A program made the position numbers and the translations under genes. A stretch of 6,727 bases of DNA, from NCBI GenBank assembly GCA_947459055.1, contig CANHCG010000095.1:1-6727 (forward strand), written 5' to 3'. The notes beneath the pieces are model-generated. The model was not told the origin of the DNA, ran no database searches, and was given only the letters and a program-made list of their open reading frames with translations. Origin of the DNA: Cytophagaceae bacterium. Lineage in GTDB: Bacteria > Bacteroidota > Bacteroidia > Cytophagales > Spirosomataceae. Positions within the stretch are counted from its first letter, which is position 1; every line of letters begins with the position of its first letter. Shown here one piece after another: positions 1-6,727 of this stretch.

Positions 1-918
1 GAGGACATGACCACTCAAGATTCCAAGGGCGATCTCATCAAAACCATGCAAGTGAAAGGCATTACCTTTCGCCGATTAAAAGCCGAATGGTCAGGTAAAC
101 CCAAAGCTAGCAATGGCAGTTACGCCTTTTATCCAGTACTTTGTGAAAATGTGATGATTGATAGTTGCATTGCCATCGGTGCCTCCGATGCAGGTATTTA
201 TGTAGGACAATCCAAGCACATCGTGGTAAAAAATTGTACAGCTTTTCAAAACGTAGCCGGTATTGAAATTGAAAATTCTTTGTTTGCCGAGGTTTATAAC
301 AATACGGCGATTGGCAACACAGGAGGCATTTTGGTATTTGATTTACCTGGTTTAATTCAGAAAAAAGGTGGTTATGTCAAGGTACATCATAATGTGGTTA
401 AAGACAATAACCTGTCCAATTTCGCACCCAAAGGCAATATCGTGGGGAATGTTCCCAAAGGAACCGGCATGATGGTCCTCGCCACGAGCCATGTGGACAT
501 TTACGAAAATCAGATATTAAATCATGCAACCTTGGGCGTCGGCGTGATCAGTTATTTTATGACAGGACTAAAAAATAAGGATAAGGAGTATGATCCTTAC
601 CCAACTGACATACAAATCCACAACAATACCTTCGAACGAAAAGAGGCCCGCGTACCTATGGAAGGACGTTTCGGGCAAATGTATCGCTTTAAATTGAAAT
701 TTGGGACGCAAGTCCCTCATGTCATATTTGACGGAATTTTAGATGAAACAAAACTAGGTAAAGACGGAAAATACTTACCGGAATTTGCCATTTGTGTCCG
801 AGAAAATAATGGGCAAAGCAGTGCGGTTTTAGATGCCGAACATGATTTTAAAAATATTGTTTCAGGTCCAGATGCGCTAAATTGCAATCCTGAATCCATT
901 AAATCGATCCAATTTTAA
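1..918 (+). CDS. Right-handed parallel beta-helix repeat protein (TIGR03805-like), 5'-truncated by window edge
   Basis: This is the C-terminal part (305 codons in view) of an exported right-handed parallel beta-helix protein. The reading frame is open to base 1, and the first ATG (position 7) falls inside conserved family sequence. The true start and signal peptide therefore lie upstream, and 7 is not the start. Numbering from that internal Met, coils of about 23 residues can be seen: roughly 53-76 (GASDAGIYVGQS), 77-99 (NVAGIEIENS) and 100-129 (NTGGILVFDLPG). A further turn lies near 152-185 (GTGMMVLATSHVDIYENQI). Stacked G-I/V-x-V/I-x-N/D patterns of this kind are typical of pectate-lyase-like and CASH folds. 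The wording matches the family that recurs as a gene pair with TIGR03806 di-heme cytochromes, and that partner follows immediately. The family's function is unknown; carbohydrate binding or processing is suggested only by the fold. The stop codon overlaps the next start (TAATG). Confidence 0.9.
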   Translation, partial: EDMTTQDSKGDLIKTMQVKGITFRRLKAEWSGKPKASNGSYAFYPVLCENVMIDSCIAIGASDAGIYVGQSKHIVVKNCTAFQNVAGIEIENSLFAEVYNNTAIGNTGGILVFDLPGLIQKKGGYVKVHHNVVKDNNLSNFAPKGNIVGNVPKGTGMMVLATSHVDIYENQILNHATLGVGVISYFMTGLKNKDKEYDPYPTDIQIHNNTFERKEARVPMEGRFGQMYRFKLKFGTQVPHVIFDGILDETKLGKDGKYLPEFAICVRENNGQSSAVLDAEHDFKNIVSGPDALNCNPESIKSIQF

Positions 919-1973
919 TGAGACGTTTTCATTTGCTTTTCATATTTTGGATAGTTGCTGGCATATTAATGTCCATCACCGATTTTTCACATAAGGAATT
1001 TAATTATCCTGAAAAATTATCTGAATATGGCTTTTTTGAGGGAACTATGAAGGAACAAAATCCCGCGGCGGATGTAATTCCTTATGCCTTAAATTCACCA
1101 CTTTTCTCCGATTACGCCTACAAATTACGCTTCATCAGGATTCCCAAAGGTCTAAAAACAGCCTATAATCCAGATTCCGTTTTACAGTTCCCCGTAGGAA
1201 CCGCCATCGTCAAAACCTTCTATTACAAAAACGATGAACGGAATGAGAAAAAGGGGCGCCAACTCATGGAAACTCGCGTACTTTTACACGAAGCGAAGGG
1301 TTGGGTAGCACTTCCATACATTTGGAATAAAGAACAAACAGAGGCCACTTTAGAGGTGGCTGGTGGCACCCAATTAGTCGCCTGGCGAGACCAAGAAGGG
1401 AATAAAAAATCCTTGGAATATTTTGTGCCGAACATGAATCAATGCAAGGGTTGCCATGAAAAATCAGGAAAAATGACGCCGATAGGGCCTTCGGTGCGCC
1501 AGCTCAACGGTGATTTCGAATACCACAGCACCCAAAAAGAAAATCAATTAAGCCATTGGCAAAATCGAGGTGTCCTCAAAAATCTACCAGAAAATGCTAG
1601 TGAAATTCCAAAAATTCCTGCCTTCAATGACCCTAAGGCTTCCTTGGACCTTCGCGCGCGTGGCTATTTGGATATCAATTGTGCTCATTGTCATAATGCA
1701 GCAGGACCTGCCAGATCTTCTGGTTTATTTCTGACTTGGGCCAATACAAACAAAACATCTTACGGATTTTTCAAAGCACCGATTGCCGCAGGCCGGGGTT
1801 CTGGGAATTTAGCCTTTGACATCGTCCCCGGAAAATCCCATGAAAGTATTTTAGCCTACCGAATGAACTCCGCTGATCCTGGTATCATGATGCCCGAATT
1901 GGGACGAAAACTTATTCACAAGGAAGGGGTTGCATTGATCAACGAATGGATTCAATCCATGGAAACCAAATAA
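918..1973 (+). CDS. SO2930-family di-heme c-type cytochrome (TIGR03806-like)
   Basis: This is an exported protein of 351 residues with two covalent haem-c sites. Residues 4-20 form a hydrophobic signal segment after MRR. No lipobox Cys is present, so it is probably periplasmic or membrane-anchored rather than a lipoprotein. The haem motifs are CKGCH at 176-180 (bases 1443-1457) and CAHCH at 255-259 (bases 1680-1694). Met186 (MTPIGPS) and Met324/Met325 (PGIMMPELGR) follow each site and are candidate distal ligands, which is inference. The N-terminal 150 residues resemble the non-haem part of this family (SPLFSDYAYKLRFIRIP, then FPVGTAIVKTFYY). The start at 918 is favoured because it gives a good signal peptide and overlaps the previous stop by one base. 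Members occur as a pair with, or fused to, TIGR03805 beta-helix proteins, as here. Electron transfer or a redox reaction on an envelope substrate is plausible, but the substrate is unknown. Cytochrome c maturation genes must act in trans. Confidence 0.93.
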   Translation: MRRFHLLFIFWIVAGILMSITDFSHKEFNYPEKLSEYGFFEGTMKEQNPAADVIPYALNSPLFSDYAYKLRFIRIPKGLKTAYNPDSVLQFPVGTAIVKTFYYKNDERNEKKGRQLMETRVLLHEAKGWVALPYIWNKEQTEATLEVAGGTQLVAWRDQEGNKKSLEYFVPNMNQCKGCHEKSGKMTPIGPSVRQLNGDFEYHSTQKENQLSHWQNRGVLKNLPENASEIPKIPAFNDPKASLDLRARGYLDINCAHCHNAAGPARSSGLFLTWANTNKTSYGFFKAPIAAGRGSGNLAFDIVPGKSHESILAYRMNSADPGIMMPELGRKLIHKEGVALINEWIQSMETK

Positions 1974-1975
1974 CC

Positions 1976-3457
1976 ATGAAAAAATTAGCCTTTTTTATAT
2001 TTTTTTTAGTGCTGGCGCATATTGGGTTTGCACAAAAAAATCGGCCCAATATCGTCTATATTTTAGCCGATGACCTAGGCTATGGCGATGTATCCGCCTA
2101 CAACCCTAAAGGCCAAATCAAAACCCCAAATATCGATCAACTTGCCAAACAAGGCATGCAATTTTTAGATGCCCATTCCGCCTCTGGCGTTTGTACACCC
2201 ACCCGCTACGGTATTTTAACTGGACGATATCCCTTTCGTAGCGCATTGCCCGTAGGTGTTTTGCGTGGCTATTCGCGGGCATTGATCGAAAAAGACCAAC
2301 AAACCGTCGCCTCCCTCCTCGCCTCCGCAGGCTATGAAACTGGCGTGGTAGGTAAATGGCATTTGGGGCTCGACTGGACCTTATTGCCTGGAAATGAAGG
2401 TAAACTCCAACAAACCGATATTAAAAACGAATTAGATCCGGCCATCATCGACTATAGTAAAAAAGCAATCGCGGGACCCAATACGGTTGGTTTTGGCTAT
2501 TCCTACATTTTACCAGCTTCCCTAGACATGCCGCCTTATTTGTATCTAGAAAACCATCAGGTGGAGGAATCTCCCACTAGCTATACAAAAGGCAATAAAG
2601 AAGACAAAGGCTACGCAGGACCCTTTTGGCGCGAAGGAAAAATGGCCCCTAGTTTCGACTTCCATGAAGTATTGCCTCGATTCACCCAAAAGGCCGAAGC
2701 TTTTATCGCCAAACAAAACGCCAAAAAACCCTTTTTCTTATATCTACCCCTCGCCGCACCGCATACGCCTTGGATGCCAAAACCGGAATATAAAGCAAGT
2801 TCAGGAGCTGGAGAATATGGGGATTTTGTCCAACAAGTAGACGCCTCCGTAGGAGCCATCCTAAAAAAATTAGACCAAATGGGCTTCAGTAAAAATACCT
2901 TGGTGATTTTTACGAGCGACAATGGGCCTTATTGGCGACCTGATTATATTGAACGATTTCATCATCAATCGGCCGGAGAATTCAGAGGCATGAAAGGCGA
3001 TGCCTTCGAAGGTGGCCATCGGGTTCCCTTCTTGGTGCGATGGCCCGGTACTATTCAGGCCGCTAGGCAATCCTCCGCTACAATTAGCTTAACTAATTTA
3101 ATGGCTACTGTGGCTGAAATCACCGGTAAAAAATCGACAGGCGAAGACAGTTACAGTATTTTACCTGTTTTGCAAGGAAAAGCGAACGTGGTGGCGGGCC
3201 AACCGGCCGTTGTCGTCTCCTCTTCCACCGGATATTTCAGCATCCGTCAAGGAGATTGGAAATTAATCGAAGGCCTAGGTTCTGGCGGATTTACTGAACC
3301 TAAAGAAATCAAGCAAAGCCAAGAGGGAGTGAATGGACAATTGTTTAATTTAGCGTTAGATCCGAAAGAAACCCAGGATGTTTTTTCTACCAACCCACAG
3401 AAAGTTGCCGAACTTCGCGCCTTATTACTGGAAATCAAAAAATATCCTAAAAAATAG
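1976..3457 (+). CDS. Secreted Cys-type sulfatase (S1 / arylsulfatase family)
   Basis: This is a 493-residue formylglycine sulfatase that hydrolyses a sulfate ester, probably in the periplasm. I start it at ATG 1976, two bases after the cytochrome stop. From there it has a clean signal peptide (KK, hydrophobic 4-18, cleavage likely GFA|Q at 19/20). An in-frame ATG at 1946 would bury that signal behind ten polar residues. Active-site features are metal-binding Asp32-Asp33 (ADDLGYGD) and the signature CTPTR at 73-77, whose Cys73 is converted to formylglycine. Further motifs are GKWHLG at 126-131, APHTPW at 261-266, SDNGP with Asp315-Asn316, and GMKG with Lys340. A typical C-terminal subdomain follows (SIRQGDWKLI near 422, then GQLFNLALDPKET). 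All key residues are present, so it should be active if matured by an FGE or anSME enzyme, neither of which is in the window. Substrate and subfamily are not assigned; the neighbouring TonB receptor suggests an imported sulfated molecule. Confidence 0.96.
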   Translation: MKKLAFFIFFLVLAHIGFAQKNRPNIVYILADDLGYGDVSAYNPKGQIKTPNIDQLAKQGMQFLDAHSASGVCTPTRYGILTGRYPFRSALPVGVLRGYSRALIEKDQQTVASLLASAGYETGVVGKWHLGLDWTLLPGNEGKLQQTDIKNELDPAIIDYSKKAIAGPNTVGFGYSYILPASLDMPPYLYLENHQVEESPTSYTKGNKEDKGYAGPFWREGKMAPSFDFHEVLPRFTQKAEAFIAKQNAKKPFFLYLPLAAPHTPWMPKPEYKASSGAGEYGDFVQQVDASVGAILKKLDQMGFSKNTLVIFTSDNGPYWRPDYIERFHHQSAGEFRGMKGDAFEGGHRVPFLVRWPGTIQAARQSSATISLTNLMATVAEITGKKSTGEDSYSILPVLQGKANVVAGQPAVVVSSSTGYFSIRQGDWKLIEGLGSGGFTEPKEIKQSQEGVNGQLFNLALDPKETQDVFSTNPQKVAELRALLLEIKKYPKK

Positions 3458-5762
3458 GGCATTTCTAGGGGCATTATGGGTGCTATTTTGCATCCCAGCC
3501 TTAGGCTGGGGGCAGGTATTCCAACAAAGCATTCGGGGACGTATCACCGACAAACAAACTCTCCAAACGCTATCCGGCGTCAGCGTGCAACTCGAACCCG
3601 GAAACCGTGTCGTTTATACAGATTCCTTAGGTCGATTTAGTTTCCCAAAAACACCCATCGGACGCTATAAAATCCAATGTTCTTTACTTGGCTATGCCCC
3701 TTTTGATATCCCATTCCTCGAATTAACAAGTGGAAAAGAACTCCTACTTCCTATCGAAATGGAAGAAAAACCAAATTTCCTACAGGAAATTCGGGTCATT
3801 TCAGAACGACCCAAAGATCAAGCGCGCAATGAATTAGCCATCGTCAGCACACGCCAATTTTCCCTAACCGAAGCGAATCGATATGCCGGAGGATTTCAAG
3901 ATCCCGCCCGAATGTCCCTGAATTTTGCTGGAGTAACGAATGCCGGTTCAGACCAAAACAATGAAATCATCATTCGAGGAAATTCGCCCAAAGGTCTATT
4001 ATGGCGTATGGAAGGAATTGAAATCCCGAATCCAAATCATTTTGGCGATGGACAGGGTTCCACGAGTGGGATTATTTCGATGATAAATTCGACAAGTTTA
4101 GCCAACTCAGACTTCATGTCAGGCGCCTTTCCTGCCGAATATGGAAATGCCTCCTCAGGCGTTTTTGACCTGCGTTTTCGTCGGGGTAATAACGAAAAAC
4201 GAGAATATATGGCCCAATTATCCGTGGTGGGTATCGACCTCGCCGCCGAAGGTCCCATGGGAAAACAAGGTGGCTCCTACCGAGTCGGAGCTCGATATTC
4301 TACCTTAGAACTACTTTTAAAATCCGGTTTGGTAAACATTAACTCCGGAAATTTCAAACCCGCCTACCGTGATTTCAATTATACCCTGGATATCCCGCTT
4401 AAAAAAGCTGGAAACCTTAGCCTTTGGGGACTCATGGGCGCCAATGATACTGAAGACGAAAAAACCACAAGTAAGGATTATTCCAAAGGGCTCATGGGTG
4501 CCTTTGGAATCAGCCATAAGTTACCGATGAAAAAAGGCCATTTAAGTACAAATTTGGCCTTCACAATCGAATCTACTGAAATCAGCAGAAATGAAATCAT
4601 CGCTAGCCTATGGAAAAATACCCGGGATCAATCTTACCAATACCCTAATTGGCGATTAAACTCAACCTATGTACATAAATTTTCAAGCAGTTTATCGGCT
4701 AAAGTTGGGGTAGTATTTAGCCGTTTAGGATTTGACCTGAGGGAAAACCGTTGGGACGGCAAAAAACTCGTGAATTACCTCCAGGAAACTGATGCCGCTT
4801 GGTATTCCCAAGCCTATACACAAGTCATCAAGAAATGGACACCCTCGTTTCAAACGACCTTGGGGGTTCATGCGTATCAATTTAGTTTAAACGAGGCGAA
4901 GGGAATGGAGCCGCGGTTAGCGCTCTCCTATGAAAATGAACGAGGGGGGCGATTTGGATTTGGGATGGGTTGGCATTCCCGACTCGAACCCATTTCCACC
5001 TATTTGTATAAGAGATACCAAGTAAATGGATTTTTTGTCCAACCCAATAAATCCATTTTACCCTCCCAAGCCATGCATCAGGTGCTTTCTTACGACCAAC
5101 GAATGGGAGAAAATACTCGTTTAAAAATAGAAGCTTATTGGCAAAATATCCAACAAGTTCCCGTGGATACCCTTAAAACAGGCCAATTTTCCATGCTGAA
5201 TTATAGTTCAGGTATTCCCACGCAGATCCTGGAAAATAAGGGTCAGGGAATCAATAAAGGTATCGAATTAACGCTTGAACGTTTTTTTGCAGATAATTTT
5301 TATTATTTATTGACCGCCTCGCTTTTTGATTCCAAATACCAAAATAAGGATTTGAAATGGCGAAATACACAATTCAACAACATGTATGCGGGAAATATAC
5401 TACTAGGAAAGGATTTTAAATTAAATAAACAAAAATCGCTTTCGCTGAATCTTCGATACCTGATGCGCGGAGGAAATCGCTATACACCGATCAACCTCAC
5501 GGAGTCCATCAAAAAGAACACCACTGTTCTACAATCCGCCCGCATCATGGAGGCGCAACACCCGAATTTTGAACGGATTGATTTTTCCATCGCCTATCGG
5601 ATTAATCGGGAAGGACACGCTTGGTCTATTCGGGCCGACCTACAAAACATCTTGAACACAAAAAACGTCATCGAAGAACGATATGATTCCTCCATCAAAG
5701 GATTCTCCTATCGCTATGCACTTCCGCTGATTCCGATTTTCAGCTCCCGACTGGATTTTTAA
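3378..5762 (+). CDS. TonB-dependent outer-membrane receptor with carboxypeptidase-regulatory-like N-terminal domain
   Basis: This protein imports a substrate across the outer membrane using TonB-ExbBD energy. From ATG 3378 it has 794 residues. Residues 28-45 form a signal-peptide core ending GWG|Q, and about 50-128 is a carboxypeptidase-regulatory-like beta-sandwich (IRGRITD, TDSLGRFSFP, LLGYAP). A TonB-box-like stretch lies at 136-142 (QEIRVIS). The plug is about 150-268 (EIIIRGNSPKG, MEGIEIPNPNHFG, FPAEYGNASSGVFD). A beta-barrel runs to the C-terminal Phe794, the usual BamA-recognised end. It is shorter than typical SusC proteins (about 1,000 residues), and no susD follows. The start is uncertain: ATG 3378 overlaps the sulfatase by 80 nt and gives a 27-residue n-region. 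TTG 3405 is an alternative, and no in-frame ATG lies closer to the signal core. Its place at the end of a tightly packed operon suggests it imports the sulfatase substrate or its relatives; the ligand is unknown. Confidence 0.93.
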   Translation: MFFLPTHRKLPNFAPYYWKSKNILKNRAFLGALWVLFCIPALGWGQVFQQSIRGRITDKQTLQTLSGVSVQLEPGNRVVYTDSLGRFSFPKTPIGRYKIQCSLLGYAPFDIPFLELTSGKELLLPIEMEEKPNFLQEIRVISERPKDQARNELAIVSTRQFSLTEANRYAGGFQDPARMSLNFAGVTNAGSDQNNEIIIRGNSPKGLLWRMEGIEIPNPNHFGDGQGSTSGIISMINSTSLANSDFMSGAFPAEYGNASSGVFDLRFRRGNNEKREYMAQLSVVGIDLAAEGPMGKQGGSYRVGARYSTLELLLKSGLVNINSGNFKPAYRDFNYTLDIPLKKAGNLSLWGLMGANDTEDEKTTSKDYSKGLMGAFGISHKLPMKKGHLSTNLAFTIESTEISRNEIIASLWKNTRDQSYQYPNWRLNSTYVHKFSSSLSAKVGVVFSRLGFDLRENRWDGKKLVNYLQETDAAWYSQAYTQVIKKWTPSFQTTLGVHAYQFSLNEAKGMEPRLALSYENERGGRFGFGMGWHSRLEPISTYLYKRYQVNGFFVQPNKSILPSQAMHQVLSYDQRMGENTRLKIEAYWQNIQQVPVDTLKTGQFSMLNYSSGIPTQILENKGQGINKGIELTLERFFADNFYYLLTASLFDSKYQNKDLKWRNTQFNNMYAGNILLGKDFKLNKQKSLSLNLRYLMRGGNRYTPINLTESIKKNTTVLQSARIMEAQHPNFERIDFSIAYRINREGHAWSIRADLQNILNTKNVIEERYDSSIKGFSYRYALPLIPIFSSRLDF
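3494..3510 (+). repeat. GC-rich perfect inverted repeat (7-bp stem, 3-nt loop)
   Basis: CCCAGCC at 3494-3500 and GGCTGGG at 3504-3510 are perfect reverse complements around the loop TTA, with a possible extra T-G pair outside. The hairpin begins 36 nt after the sulfatase stop codon and lies in the receptor's signal-peptide codons (PALGWG). No U-run follows, so it is not an intrinsic terminator. It could stabilise the sulfatase mRNA end or tune receptor translation, but it could also be a coincidence of codons. Confidence 0.5.
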
Positions 5763-5764
5763 TC

Positions 5765-5776
5765 GGCTATTTAGCC
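5765..5776. repeat. Short palindrome at the convergent gene junction
   Basis: GGCTATTTAGCC is an inverted repeat (GGCTA/TAGCC around TT; realistically a 4-bp stem with an ATTT loop). It spans the 4-nt gap between the receptor and leuS and contains the leuS stop codon (reverse strand, 5767-5769). The stem is weak and there is no U-run on either side, so a role as a bidirectional terminator is only a possibility. Confidence 0.25.
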
Positions 5777-6727
5777 AATACAATATTCACAATCCGCTTT
5801 GGCACTACAATCACCTTCGCCGGCGCAACACCATCCAATATTTTTTGTACTTGTACATCAGCTAAGACACCCGCTTCGATCTCTGAAGGACTCGCGGTGC
5901 TTGAAAATGCAATTGTCAAACGCACCTTGCCATTGAAGGAAATCGGGTATTTGAATTCATCCTCAACCAAAAGTGCTGGATTGAATACGGGGAAGCTTGC
6001 ATTGGAAATTGTTCCTGGCTCCTCACCTAAAGCCACCCATAATTCTTCTGAAATATGTGGCGCATAGGGAGATAATAAAATAACTAATTCACGCAGAATG
6101 GATTTTTTATGGCATTTTAATTGGCCTAATTCATTCACACAAATCATCAAAGTAGACACCACTGTATTAAACGAGAAGCGATCTAAATCCTCTTGCACCT
6201 TCCGAATCGCCGTGTGAAGGACACGTAATTCATCCGCGGTGGCTTCTTGGTCCACTAAATGACATTTATGCGTCATTTCATCAAAAAACAAACGCCATAC
6301 CTTCCGTAAGAAATTATGCGAACCAGAAATGGAGTTCGTATTCCAAGGTTTAAATTGTTCCAATGGCCCTAAAAACATCTCATAGACCCGAAGCGTATCG
6401 GCGCCATATTTAGCAATTAAATCATCGGGATTAACGACGTTGAATTTCGATTTCGACATTTTCTCAACCTCCCATCCACATAGGTATTTCCCTTGTTCCA
6501 AAATAAACTCCGCATCCTTCGGTACATCTTTCCTTGAATTTTTAAAGGCCTCAATATCCAACACATCATTTTCGACAATGTTCACATCCACATGCAAAGC
6601 CACCACGTCATATTGATTTTTTAAGCCATGAGACACAAAAGTTACCTTCTCTGAATTTTTTAAGCGATAAACGAAATTCGACCGCCCTTGAATCATTCCT
6701 TGGTTAATCAACTTCTTTGCAAATTCC
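5767..6727 (-). CDS. leuS: Leucyl-tRNA synthetase, C-terminal third (5' end beyond window edge)
   Basis: This class I aminoacyl-tRNA synthetase charges tRNA-Leu with leucine in the cytoplasm. About 319 C-terminal codons are in view, of roughly 900-950 expected for Bacteroidota LeuRS, and the frame stays open to the right edge. The Leu codon TTG at 6709-6711 is internal, preceded by EFAKK, and is not a start. Numbering from that Leu, the part in view begins at LINQGMIQGRSNFVYR in the late catalytic region. The catalytic KMSKS loop is at 84-88 (bases 6448-6462), followed by NVVNPDDLIAKYGADTLR. The anticodon-binding helical domain spans roughly 130-230, with the hallmark LLSPYAPHISEELW at 212-225. 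The C-terminal tRNA-contacting domain runs from about 256 (ISFNGKVRLTIAF) to the end. No key residue is missing in this portion. It is a housekeeping gene convergent with the operon and functionally unrelated to it; the two stop codons are 4 nt apart. Confidence 0.98.
   Translation of the reverse strand, partial: EFAKKLINQGMIQGRSNFVYRLKNSEKVTFVSHGLKNQYDVVALHVDVNIVENDVLDIEAFKNSRKDVPKDAEFILEQGKYLCGWEVEKMSKSKFNVVNPDDLIAKYGADTLRVYEMFLGPLEQFKPWNTNSISGSHNFLRKVWRLFFDEMTHKCHLVDQEATADELRVLHTAIRKVQEDLDRFSFNTVVSTLMICVNELGQLKCHKKSILRELVILLSPYAPHISEELWVALGEEPGTISNASFPVFNPALLVEDEFKYPISFNGKVRLTIAFSSTASPSEIEAGVLADVQVQKILDGVAPAKVIVVPKRIVNIVLAK

Noticed and set aside
7..9. ATG as start of the beta-helix gene
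   Set aside because: The frame is open upstream to base 1, the residues after it are ordinary family sequence, and no signal peptide follows. It is an internal codon of a truncated gene.
1946..1975. Upstream in-frame ATG for the sulfatase
   Set aside because: It adds ten polar residues before a textbook signal peptide that starts at ATG 1976, and would overlap the cytochrome gene needlessly.
2611..3070. Minus-strand open frames opposite the sulfatase
   Set aside because: They lack recognisable domains and lie wholly within a well-supported sulfatase whose catalytic residues are intact; they are shadow frames.
3494..3510. Intrinsic terminator between sulfatase and receptor
   Set aside because: No U-tract follows the stem and it lies inside receptor coding sequence, so termination there would truncate the signal peptide. 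I kept it only as a hairpin.
3378..5762. SusC-type receptor of a classical polysaccharide-utilisation locus
   Set aside because: The protein is about 200 residues shorter than typical SusC and no susD follows; the next gene is leuS on the opposite strand.
6257..6278. Inverted repeat AAATGAC / GTCATTT with an 8-nt loop
   Set aside because: It is A/T-rich with a longer loop, lies inside conserved leuS coding sequence, and has no U-run or boundary position; probably chance.
6709..6711. TTG start for a short standalone protein on the minus strand
   Set aside because: The frame continues with conserved LeuRS residues (EFAKK) to the window edge, so it is an internal Leu of leuS.

Overview
The window reads as chromosome from a Bacteroidota bacterium, probably a Cytophagales-type relative. 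The evidence is a TonB-dependent receptor with an N-terminal carboxypeptidase-regulatory-like domain, a Bacteroidota-style leucyl-tRNA synthetase, exported proteins with mature N-termini starting at Gln, and no recognisable Shine-Dalgarno sequence before any start. Genus cannot be decided from this sequence. Base composition and codon use look even throughout, and I see no mobile element, RNA gene or CRISPR array.

Layout: positions 1-5762 hold four plus-strand genes packed with essentially no spacers. In order they are the 3' part of a right-handed parallel beta-helix protein (cut by the left edge), a di-heme c-type cytochrome of the SO2930/TIGR03806 type, a secreted Cys-type sulfatase, and a TonB-dependent outer-membrane receptor. 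The junctions are a 1-nt stop/start overlap (TAATG), a 2-nt gap, and an apparent 80-nt overlap whose exact start is uncertain. This suggests one transcript with translational coupling. Its promoter must lie left of the window. From 5767 to the right edge, the minus strand carries the C-terminal third of leuS, facing the operon and separated from it by only 4 nt.

How the genes may work together: the beta-helix protein and the di-heme cytochrome are a known recurring gene pair of undetermined function, sometimes fused. Here the pair is extended by a sulfatase and a TonB-dependent receptor. All three complete products have export signals, and the fourth belongs to an exported family, so the set looks like a cell-envelope module. 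One plausible reading is import of a sulfated organic substrate through the receptor, desulfation in the periplasm, and a redox or binding step by the cytochrome/beta-helix pair. The individual family assignments are solid; the joint function is inference. No SusD, glycoside hydrolase or polysaccharide lyase is in view, so this is not a classical polysaccharide-utilisation locus within the window. The four-gene combination is the most interesting thing here.
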